From the NCBI GenBank assembly GCA_019054805.1, contig JAHQIY010000003.1:3286001-3350000 (forward strand): a stretch of 64,000 nucleotides of DNA, in the 5' to 3' direction. The position numbers and the translations under genes are program-made. The first letter of the stretch is position 1; each line of letters starts with the position of its first letter. Positions 10,660-21,200 of this stretch are shown here, one piece after another. Source of the DNA: Brachionus manjavacas. Lineage: Eukaryota > Rotifera > Eurotatoria > Ploima > Brachionidae. Under the pieces are notes generated by a model. It did no database searches and was not told where the DNA came from. It worked only from the letters and a program-made list of their open reading frames with translations.

Positions 10660-11427
10660 CAGCGGATTAGTAATTTACGATAATTTACGTAAAAAATAGT
10701 AAATTTACCGAGTTTTACGTGAATTTGGTGAATTTCGAACATTTTACCTAAATTTATGTAAAAAAAATGTCCAAAAATTTGAAATAATTTGGCACTTTTT
10801 TAAAAAAAAACAAATTTTTTTAATCCTTCAATATTTTTTCAAAATTATACAAAAAAAATTACCATAATTTACCTAAAATTTGGTAAAATGTAATCGATTT
10901 AAAGGTAAAAAATAGTAAAAAATGGTAAATTAAAATTTTCAATTTACATTTTTTTACGTTAAAAAGAAATATCTTAAATAGTTTTAATGCTTTTTAATTG
11001 TTTGACCAACCTCCTTGATTTTCTATTAATTTAATTATTATCTAGATTTTAATTTTAATTAATTTCAATTTTAACCTTTTTAAATGTTTACTGTAATTTT
11101 GACATTTTACCATTTTTTACTATTTTTTACCATTAAATTGATTACATTTTACCAAAATTTAAGTAAATTATGGTAAAATTTGTTTTTACATAATTTTGAA
11201 AAAATATTGAAGGACAAAAAATTTCATTTTTTTTAAAAAGTGCCAAATTATTTCAATTTTTTTGACATTTTTTTTACATAAATTTAGGTAGAATGTTCGA
11301 AATTCACCAAATTTTACGTAAAATCTAGTAAATTTACATTTTGCCATGATTTTCAGTATTTTCCGTAAAATTCGTAAAGTTAATTTTACGTAAATTATCG
11401 TAAATTACTAAATCTGGAACACCACTG
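10660..11427. repeat. Foldback MITE with about 300-bp arms and TA target site (Tc1/mariner-like)
   Basis: The left arm from 10660 (cagcgg...attagtaatttacg) and the reverse complement of the right arm from 11427 (cagtggtgttccagatttag...) align over most of 10660-10935 and 11097-11427. The left arm lacks about 60 bp that the right arm has. Both arms are full of tacgtaaattt strings. TA lies outside each end (10658-10659, 11428-11429). CAGTGGTGTTC at the tip and a TA target are typical of Tc1/mariner-type elements. No transposase frame, so non-autonomous. Confidence 0.7.
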
Positions 11428-11489
11428 TATTATATTAATTTTCTTTTTAAATGAATTAATGCTTTTATCATTATGTAGGCTTCAGGCTT

Positions 11490-11700
11490 GAGACTGTTGT
11501 CACTGAGTTCTATTGATTCAATTGGTTGCCTTGAGAAGAAGTCGGCGATGTTGGAGTTTCCAGGGCGATAGATCATATCAAAATCAAATTTTTAAAGTCA
11601 CAGAACCCATCTCTTGATCCTAGGCGGTGGACGTCATGTCGTGTTGTTGAAATAGGCTGGACTGCTCGATTGTCCGTCACCAGCTTGAAATTTTTACATA
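11490..11700 (-). mobile_element. Fossil fragment of a Ty3/gypsy-like retrotransposon (RNase H end)
   Basis: On the minus strand, pieces such as FKLVTDNRAV and IYRPGNSNIADFFSRQP match the RNase H end of gypsy-type polyproteins and resemble the same region of the fossil at 38940-43420. Only this short internal fragment is left. It is broken and probably old; no LTR is attached. Confidence 0.65.
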
Positions 11701-12229
11701 AATTCGTAAATTTACGTAATTTTACATAATATTTAAAAAAAAACATTGAATTTCTGATAAAAAAAATTGCCAAATTTTCTTTTTTTACGTAAATTTACGT
11801 TAAAACCTTTTCTTAAAATATTTTCTTAAATTGCAATTACACAAAATTGCAAAAATACCCCACTAATTAATTTTACGTTTCAAATTTGAAGTATTATAAT
11901 TTATTATTTTTTGTTTTAATTTTTACTTTCAAATTTTCCTTGTTTTTTCCTATTATTTTTTTTAGATAAATATAATGATAAATGAGTGATGAGAATATTA
12001 AATAAAAACTTTAAAATATATTATTCAAAATTTGAAAAATAAAAAAATTAGAATTTGCAAATAAAACTTCACTAATTACTAATTTTATATTCTCTGTCAA
12101 ACTTTAGATTTTTTCAATCATAATTTCAATATTTTAAAATAAATTGAACTTTTTGAAAAAAATAAAGCTTTGCTTACTTAGTATTTTTTTTTAAAGTTAT
12201 TCTGATAAAAAAATTAATTCAAATCTACA
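11701..12229. other. AT-rich DNA
   Basis: It contains more tacgtaaatttacgt-like sequence (11700-11810) related in composition to the foldback element before it. No gene seen. Confidence 0.4.
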
Positions 12230-12501
12230 GCACTGGGGCTGCAAACATGCACCGGTTCCTCTCGCTTATTCTTTTGGTCAACTGGATTAGATCTGTGTTT
12301 GATATAAACGTCTCGTAGTGCCATCCGTCGACAATCCAGCGGACGCGCCTTCGCGCATAACACCATAAATGGAGCCTACGCCTTGGCACTACAACGGACA
12401 CTATATATACAAGCTGCTCTCCGTCATTCCAGCAGCTTTCGAACTTTTTATTAACTTTCAAATAAAAACGACTGACTCGTGGTCAAGCCACCGGTCAGCC
12501 A
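12230..12501 (+). repeat. GC-richer island resembling a solo LTR
   Basis: This patch is much richer in GC than its surroundings. On the plus strand it has a TATA-like ctatatatac at about 12400, an AATAAA at about 12462, and ends in ccaaca (CA). This order (TATA, then polyA signal, then CA end) is what a solo LTR would show. No second copy or clear TG start was found. The minus-strand frame within it (12225-12461) is probably meaningless. Confidence 0.3.
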
Positions 12502-12510
12502 ACATTTTCA

Positions 12511-12711
12511 AATTAAGTCAATGACTTAAATTTTTTTTTTTTAGTGAAGTTTAGTCAAGTGAACTAATTATCTGATTTTTAAACTAAAAAATAAATATGA
12601 TTTTTTATTTTAATCCAAAAAAAGTTTAGTTTTAAAATCAGAAAATTAGTTGACTCGACTAAACTTCACTAAAAAATGAAAAAAAATTTTAAGACATTGA
12701 CTTTGACTTAA
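12511..12711. repeat. About 200-bp foldback element
   Basis: 12540-12588 and 12628-12675 are reverse complements at about 45 of 49 positions (core tagtgaagtttagtc). Weaker pairing extends outward to 12511 and 12711 (attaagtcaatg...). The loop is about 35 bp. There is no coding capacity. Confidence 0.65.
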
Positions 12712-13712
12712 TAAAAAAAAAATTTAAGTCAAGTCATAACTTTGACTTAAATTTTTCTGACTTAGACTTAAAACTGTGATTTAAAAACAAGTCTGATTTT
12801 AACGTGTTAAAATAAATCCTGTTAAAGAATAAATAGTAATTATATTTAAAGATCTGGATTAAAAAAATTAATTTAGTCAAGATTATTTTTGGCCAAAAAC
12901 TTAATGAAATGATTCAATGATCGGATCAATTTTATCCGATCGGACTTAAATGGTATCTAAAATACCAGGCTTTATAGTGTTAAAAATAGTGTGTTTTATA
13001 GGAATTTTATTTTTGTCCCAAAAATACAATAGTATTTATTTATTAAAAAAAAAATAATTAAAAAAAAAAATTTTAATCCTCAAAAGCAATGTTAAAAGGA
13101 AACACAAAAATTAAAATTTTACAATGAAAAAAAATAATCTGATTAAAACTACATTAAGTTTCATAAATAATTAATCCTTTTAAAATTTTATAAAAATTTT
13201 AAAGTCAGATTACATTAAAGAGGGGTAAAAAGAGAATAAATTCTAAATAATTAGAAATTGCAGGGTTAAGTAAAAATTCAAAATAAAAGTATGAAGTTAA
13301 AAAAACTTAACTGAGTCAACAAAGCCTCTGTTTTGGCACGGGAACAGCTCATTTATAAATTCGATTAAGACTGTTTTTCATATTCTAGACATTCAACACT
13401 AATCCTTTGTTCCAATGTTCTCAATTGTTCGCCAAATGAAGTTTCATTTCTCGAAGTCATTACAGTAGTATAAGTTAGTATATAAGTAAGCTCAACTTAC
13501 TTACTTACTTACACTACTGTTAGATGTAAGTAAGCTCAGCTGTGAAAGAAAGAGATATTTTTCACCAAATGATATATTGAACTGTCTTTAAATAAAAAAA
13601 ATAATTTTTGTTATAATTTAACTCAAAAATGAACTTAGATTTTACCTTTAAACACTATAGATCAAGACACTAATCCAACTATAAAATATTAATATACAAA
13701 TTTGTTAAAAAT
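12712..13712. other. AT-rich DNA with a short TAAG/CTTA microsatellite
   Basis: Around 13478-13535 there are acttacttacttact runs and inverted taagtaagctca strings. No gene recognised. Confidence 0.5.
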
Positions 13713-13786
13713 CACATGATTTGAAGAGATTTTTTATGAAAAATAAAGCAATAAAGGAAAAAAGTAAAACCATAAATTTTTTCAGA
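13713..13786 (+). repeat. 73-bp direct repeat, copy 1
   Basis: Starts acatgatttgaagagatttt and ends ttcaga. It matches 14085-14158 with about four mismatches. The two copies bracket a LINE fragment. Confidence 0.75.
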
Positions 13787-14018
13787 CAACCGTTAGCCGG
13801 ACAACCTTTGATCACTGCATTACATCTATCTCGACATATTTTATACTCATTCATCAATCTTTTAGACTTCCAACCTGAGCTAGTGTATCGTTTCCAAAGA
13901 TTGAACTTTTCCCTAACGGCACTCTTCGCTTCCTTGTTAAACCAAGGAGGTTCTTTTTTCGTTTTGGCATTGTTAATTGTTGGAAAAACTGGTACAAAGA
14001 TTTCCCTTGCTATTCTAT
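13787..14018 (-). mobile_element. LINE fragment (linker between endonuclease and RT)
   Basis: The minus strand reads KKEPPWFNKEAKSAVREKF then NLWKRYTSSGWKSKRLMNEY and KICRDRCNAVIK. This is the 'PWFNxExKxAxxxKxxxWKRY' linker region of CR1/jockey-type LINEs between EN and RT. Neither the EN nor the RT part follows, so it is a short internal fragment. Confidence 0.65.
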
Positions 14019-14084
14019 AACAATTGTAAAAAATTTTATAAATTTCTTCAATAAATAATATTATTAATAAAAGAATTCAAATTT

Positions 14085-14158
14085 GACATGATTTGAAGAG
14101 ATTTTTTATGAAAAATAAAGCAATAATGTAAAAAAGTAAAACCATAGATTTGTTCAGA
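14085..14158 (+). repeat. 73-bp direct repeat, copy 2
   Basis: See 13713-13786. The spacing between copies is 372 bp. Confidence 0.75.
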
Positions 14159-16430
14159 ATTTTATCTAGATTTAAAAAAAAAAGTGATCACTCGGAGGAG
14201 ATACGATTTAAACCAGAAAAAACACATTTTTTTCCTTTTTTTAGCCAACAAAAACCGCCACACCATTTTTTATTTTTCTAAATTACATTAGCATGTAGAT
14301 AATTTTAGAATATATTTACTTTTTTAGTAAATTTAAGTTTTATCTTTAAGATCTTGAGTCTTAAAGAACAACAAATTTTTAAAGGATTTGCTATTTTTGG
14401 AACCCTGGGTGTAAAAAAATTTTTCTAGCCCCCCCCCCCCCAAAAAAAAAAAAATTTTATTGGGTTTTCGAGGGCGATTACGAATTTTGAGTCAAAAATA
14501 AAGAATTCAGTTAGCACTAAAGTTTTGAATTTTGTGATCTTTATAAATTTGAGAAACAAATTCCAGATTGATAGCATTATACAATGGTCTTTTCTGTGAG
14601 TATTTACTAATACCAATCGTGATTTTTATTAGGATATTTTGCCGAGTATCAAGTTCTTTCAGTTTATTGTCTGTTAAATAAACTATATCCATTGAGTATC
14701 TGAGAATTGATCGACAAAATTTTTTAGGAATTAATATTTGATAAAAAATTTATTTTCATTAGCGAAATATTTTTTTTACCGGAAATAAAAAAAGCATCGT
14801 GATCCTTATTTTATAGCAGAAAATTATTTTTAATAACATTGAAAATCAAATAAATGAACCAACAAAAAACCTAAAAAGGTACAAAAAATCTAATTCTATT
14901 TTGGTTTACTGTTATCTTCTTTTTTTTCACTAATCGAACAAATTATCATTTTCTAATAAGCTATTTAGTTAGTATTAACTCACTAACAGTGATAATATCA
15001 TTTATAACCATTTTAATAAAAATTTATTAAAAATATTTTTTATTATTATTTTTAGCTTAAATTAAATTTTATTATTAAAATTTTTTTTTTGAAAATGGAC
15101 CTCAAACTGTAAATGGAGAAACCCATAAATATATCAATTTAAATATGAAAAAAAATTGCATTACCATTAAAATCAATAAGCTTAAAAATAAAAACTTGCT
15201 CTATTCTCTTTCTTTTTATTAATCTTTTGTTTAAACAAAATTGTTAAAAAGGTCAAAAAATTTCAAGATATAAATTTAGAATATTATTATTTTTAAATTT
15301 TATCATATTTTTTTAGATCAATTAAAATTCAGAATTTGGGTAAATTTTCAATCACAAATTTGTAAAATATTTTAAATTGAAAACCAATATTAACAATTAA
15401 ACTCTGAAGGTAAAATACCCACGAATTTTTTAATCTTTTAATCAAAAAAAATTTCATCATTAATCCTAGTCTCCAAAGATAATGTGTCAGTATTAGAATA
15501 ATGTAATTAATTTAGTCTGTCAAAAAAATTAAATTAATAGAAATAAAAAAAAAAATTTTTGCATGAAAAAAAACAAAACTAGAATAAAAACCCTGAACAA
15601 AAAAAAACTTAAACCCTGAATACAACTTTTGGCAATCATTTAAGCCTACACAATTACTCAATCATTCTATGTATTATCTAATTTGCTTGTTTAACTAATT
15701 AGCTAAAGTAAAAACAAAATATCATTGCCCATAGTTGTAAATAATAACAACTATTTAAATAAATGAGAATCAAATTTCTGGGTCCAATAAATAATAAATA
15801 CATAAAAAACTCGGTGCAATTGTAAACAAAATTTGGTAAATTTTTATAAATGATATCTTTTGCCTCCGCGGCATGATCTTCGGAGGCAGTTTTCGCTTGG
15901 CAAATGTTATAAATATTTTTAAAACATTTGTCAGTTTACTGCTGAATATTCCAACATAGGTTACGTCATTTGAGCATCTCAGGAGGCTTATGCAATTAAG
16001 GCTGGATGCAGATTAAGTAACAGTATCAGTTCTACAACTCTTTTTCGTACCCAAATAGAATAATAAACACAATTAATTAGAAAATTCGCATTGAAATTAT
16101 GCAATTGGAACTAGAGCTTCCCAATTAAAATGTCAGAAAGCTTGGGATCGCTTATAAATTAGACTGTTCATAGATTACATTTTTTAAAATATCAAATTTA
16201 AAAAAAGAATATTTGGTGGAGCATTTGGGCGACTTTATGCGATCTTATGTAATTTTATCAAGATAGATCTTGATTTTCAAAAGCGTGAATTTCTAATCAG
16301 AAACTTTTTTTTTCTAAATGATAAATTTAATTAAATTTTACTTTAAATTTTCGGGAAGATAAAAATCAAATTATAAAAAGAAAGCTTTTAAAACCTTTAA
16401 AACAAACTCCAAAAATTACTATTTACGAAC
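14159..16430. other. Intergenic DNA upstream of the perlecan-like gene
   Basis: Mostly featureless AT-rich sequence. There is a poly(C)-poly(A) tract at about 14430-14454, and a perfect 8-bp GC-rich stem (tgcctccg at 15861-15868, cggaggca at 15881-15888) with a 12-nt loop, standing out in the AT-rich background. The promoter and 5' UTR of the next gene must lie at the right end, but no motif is distinctive. Confidence 0.5.
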
Positions 16431-18252
16431 ATGGTTTATTTTGATCGACTGGTAGACTTGTTTTTATCAGTGCTATTGATAGCGAATGCTGGTAGGGCCG
16501 CAGTTGTTCCAACCAGCAAAGTATTTGATGAAGCTAGCTACGTAGGCTCGAGTGTAGAGCTTATGTGTCCATTGACCTTTGCAAATATCCAAGATCTAAA
16601 ATGGCGAAAAGTTCAAGGGGTAACTTGATTCTAATATTTATTTTTTTCAATTTATATTAGTATTTTTGAAATTAAGAAATTGAGCAATGACTCTTCTAAT
16701 CAGAATGGTGTGCTTAAGTTTGGACAAGTAACACTAGCAGACGATGGCTTTTATGAGTGTGTCTCTGCTACAAATCAAAAAGTCGAAAGAGTACATTTGA
16801 GTGTTTTGCCTAGAACTAGTGATGCAGGAAATTCAAATCCAAAATATAAATCTTATGTGCAAAAAACTGCTGGAGAGTCTGCAGTGCTGTATTGTGACTT
16901 TACCAATCAGCCTAATCTTAAATGGAGTCGAATAAACCAGGTATTCTTTTATTTTTGATTTAAAAGCTCAGGTTTAGGTTAAAATTTTTTTTTTAAATAT
17001 TTTCATCTCCAATTTTATTTTAGGGATTTAAATATAGTCTGATCTTAAAATTAATTTTAAATTAAAATTTTTTTTTGGCTTACAAATACTCTTTTTTAAA
17101 ACAATTTCTTAAAAGTAAAAAAAATAAAAAACAAAAAATTAACATGAATATAATCGAACTGAGATTTTCAAACAAGTATCGCCTTTTTTGTCAAAAAAAA
17201 TTATTATGATTTTTAGATAGTTTTTTTTATGATTTATTTGTTTAAAAAATTTTTGGCAAAAAATGAAAAATAGCCACATGTTACCATGAGGCTTATTTGA
17301 ATTAAATAAATAATTGCTTGACAAACAAGTATGCATGAGTGCAAATACCAATCTAATTTTGAACTTTTTAAAATTACGTAATTCAATTTTAGCTTAAAAC
17401 ATTTCTTAAAGTTAATGTAATTTCGTAATTAATTTAAAATATTTTAATGAATTAAAGGGATTTTATATTTTATCTTTTGAAACTAATCAATTTTTTATTT
17501 GATAGTTCTATGAGACAGCTTAAGAAAATTACTTGAGATATTTCCAGCAATTGCCTTTCGATCTTTGCAACTACAATTTAGAGTCTAAATTCTATTTATT
17601 GATATATTCTAAAAAGAGATAAAAATAAACAAAAAATCTCAAAATTTTTTTTATTAAATGCAAGCACAGTAGTATAGACGGAAATGACAGAGTATTAGGA
17701 GAGGCTGAATTTAGGTGATAAATTGAAATATTTTCCAAAATTAAATTTTAAGCTTTCAGAAAAAAAAGCTTTTTAAGTTTATTTCTAGTTAAGAAAAAAA
17801 TCTCAAAAAAATGAAAACTCTCAATGTTTCAAATTAAAAAATTTAATTTTTATTTTTTAGTTAAAATATTAAAAATTAAGGTAGTAAAAAAATTATATTT
17901 TCAAATAATTAGCAGCTATTTTAAATGATAAAAATTATTCTTCCGTTCTTTCGTTGGTATGAACAAAAAAATTCTATTTTTAAAAAAAAATATCACATGA
18001 TTAAAAATTAGTGTTGGCAATCGATTATCAATAATCGACTAGCTTTAAATAAAATAATTTTTCTAGTTGACTATATAACTACTAATTTATCTCGAAATGA
18101 GTAGTTAGGAATTATCGAACAATATTATTTTTTTTTTAAATAAAAAACTTTAAATGATCTTTTTTCTAAGGTAATTTATGATATAAAGATGCTGAACGAT
18201 TCTTTCTTTAGATTTTTTCCTTGATTTTTAAAAGCCGATTAATTGATTTATT

Positions 18253-18289
<37 letters not shown>

Positions 18290-21200
18290 TGGATGACTGC
18301 GAGTTGCCGGGTGACTCCAGCAAGAGAACCTAAGTCCTATGAGCAGCCTGTTCTTTGGTCGTCAATCCTCTTCTTGAAAGAGTTGACACTTGGTGCATCA
18401 ATGACTAAATCGGGTAGCTTGTTCCACATTCGTGCTACCCTGTTGTGGAAAGCGTTACGTCTTATTAAACAGTCCTTCACTAGCTCTGGTCTGATGTGGC
18501 CTCGATGCCCGCTTCTGGGCGGTCCAACTTGTAGAGAGGAGTGCCATTCGACAGTGTCAAGTCCTTTCTGAATTTTGAACATTTCTATCAAATCACCCCT
18601 GGCTCTCCTCTCCTCCAGAGTTGTTAAGTTCAGTTTTAGGCACCTGTCTTCGTATGTCATGTCGCGGAGTTGACTTGAGTGGCACGACGCTGAACTTTTT
18701 CCAGTGTGTTTATCTCGCCGAGGAGGTTTGGTCTCCATGCTTGGATTGCATACTCGAGATGCGGTCTGACGTACGTAGTGTACATTTGTTTCCATATATA
18801 CGCATCCCTCGAGACCAGCGTCTTGCGAAGCTACCCGAGCATGGAGTTGGCTTTTGCCGCGGAATTATCCACCTGAATCTTTGCGCCCAAAGTGTCACTC
18901 ACATGGACTCCCAGGTCTTTTTCCGTTTTAGTAACCTCAAGCTCGTGTGGTTTACCGGTCGACCTATCTAGGATGTGGTATTTATTCCCCGGGTTATGCT
19001 TACCGATATGCATGACCTTACATTTGCCGAGGTTCAGTTTCATCAGCCATTTGTCGCACCATGCTGCTAAGGCTTCCAGGTCGCGTTGCAGCTGCTCACT
19101 ACAGCTGCTCGTGAGTAAGCGCACGATGATCTTGCAGTCATCTGCATACAGCTTACATGGAAAGCTTATATGATCTGGGAGGTCGTTTATGAAGACCACG
19201 AAGAGCGTTGGACCTATGACTGAGCCCTGAGGGACCGAGCTCATGACTGGTGCCCAGTCCGAACAGTACTCGCCGAGGACAAATCTTTGCCTCCTGCCCG
19301 AGAGGAACGCCCTGATCCATCTGAGTACGGTTCCTTCTACCCCGTGAGCCGAAAGCTTAAGCAACAGTCTTTGATGTGGAACCTTGTCAAAAGCCTTCGC
19401 AAAATCGGTGTAGATGACATCTACTGGGCACTTGTATGCGATTGCTCTTGTCGTCAAATCGGCTGATTCTAAGAGGTTCGTCACGCAGGCCTTTCTAGGG
19501 ACGAAACCGTGTTGCTCCTTACATATAAGGTCGTTGGCTACTAAATGCCCAACCAAACTGTCCCTTACCATGCTTTCCATGATCTTACATGGTACAGAGG
19601 TTAGAGAAACTGGTCTGTAGTTACCCGGATCCTTGCGACAGCCTTTCTTGAAGATTGGAGTCACGTTGGCATCCCTCCAGCATGACGGCACCTCTCCTTC
19701 CACGAGTGAGCGCTCGAAGATCATGGCCAATGGCTCTGCCCAAGCGGCGGCACATTTCTTGAGAACTAGAGGGTGAACGAGGTCATTACCTGGCGACTTA
19801 TCTCCCTTCAAGCTTGAAAGACGTTTTTCTACTTCTGCAGTTGTTATTTCTAGATTCGCTAGGCGAGATTTAATGCCGGGTCTATCCTCGAAATCCGGAA
19901 GACTTTCATCTTTTCTTTCATCTGTAAAAACTGAAGAGAAATGGGCGTTTAGTGCGTCAGTAATCTCCTTACCACCGCTGTACTCGATACCATTTGAATA
20001 GATTTTGGCGATTCCATTTATTTATAATTAACCTCCTTCAGGAGAAGTAAAGTAAAGATAAAAAAAAATTAGAATTTAAATAAATGTAATTTAAATTAAT
20101 CGATTTATGAATTTTATCAATCGATTGAAGTCGATTACCAACACTATAAATAATTAAAACGAATTGCTTGGCTAAAATAACCCAAATTTTAATATCATAT
20201 TAAAATTTTGTTAAATTTAATAATTAATCTTTAGTTTTTAAATTTGCTTAAATTGAGAGTTAACCTTAGGAATAAAAATGAGCTTAAATTTTTTGAGGGT
20301 GACAAATTTAATTCTTTTAAGATGACAAAAATAACCAAAAGTGATGACCAATTTAATCTATTTTAGCTGACTATAAAAAAACTAAACGACTGACAAATAT
20401 ATATATATGTATTGAGATAACTATTAAATAATTTTGCACTAACAAAATAAAACCTATTTTATAGATAGGTTTTATTTTTATTTTATTTTAGTTCTAATTA
20501 AGCTATTTAATAATGTAATTTTTTAAGATTGTAAGGAAAATACTTAAATTTTGACGTTTTCTCATAGTTGACTCTAGTTTGATGATGAGATTTGGACAAA
20601 ACGGTTATAATCGTCTGGAGCTTCCTTCTGATTTTGGTGCTAAAGTTCAAGATTTTGATTTTTATTGTGGCCTCAAAAAACTATGAAAAAATAAAATAAA
20701 AAGATGAAATTAGTAAAAGTAAGAAGAATAACATATTTACATCGTTTTACTTTATTTTTTCATAGTTTTTTAATTTATCTTCTTCTTTTTCTTATTTCTA
20801 TTTTAGTACTATCTTATTCAAATTAATTTAATAATTTTTTTGAATTAGATTCATTAAGAAATTTTTGAAATATTTAATAAAAGATTACACATAGATTCAA
20901 AATAAAATAAAAATAAAAATTTTTTTTTCAGCTTTTGCCTCGATTCAAGACCATTTACGGTCCACCTGACAACAGATTGTATCTTCACTATGTATCTGAA
21001 GAAGATACTGGTGTGTACATTTGTGACCTTCCAGACGGAAGGTCCAGTCAAGTGGTTCTTTATGTTAAGAGTCAAGCAGACAAGTTCTATCCAGACAAAT
21101 TTGATTTTGGAATTATAGAATATCAATTATTCACAAGTGATATCATTCGACTCACCACAAAAATTCCGTCATCTGATACCCGCGCAAAAAAATCCATAAA

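Larger units (their letters stand above)
18009..20146. repeat. hAT-like MITE in intron 2 of the perlecan-like gene, split by a LINE
   Basis: The left end at 18009 (tagtgttggcaatcga) and the reverse complement of the right end at 20146 (tagtgttggtaatcga) match at 15 of 16 positions, and both continue with more atcgatt strings. The flanking 8-mers ttaaaaat (18001-18008) and taaataat (20147-20154) match at 6 of 8, as for an old hAT target duplication; AGTGTTGGC-type tips are common in hAT elements. Without the inserted LINE the element is about 370 bp and has no coding frame. A partial second copy is at 51923-52010. Confidence 0.6.

Noticed and set aside
12225-12461. Minus-strand 78-codon frame
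   Set aside because: It lies in a GC-richer LTR-like patch, with no domain and no conserved pattern.
13721-14020. Plus-strand 99-codon frame
   Set aside because: The minus strand encodes recognisable LINE linker sequence; the plus frame is its shadow.
16661-16676. Acceptor at 16659-16660 for exon 2 of the perlecan-like gene
   Set aside because: It leads to an immediate stop; the next AG (16675-16676) keeps the frame and the Ig pattern.
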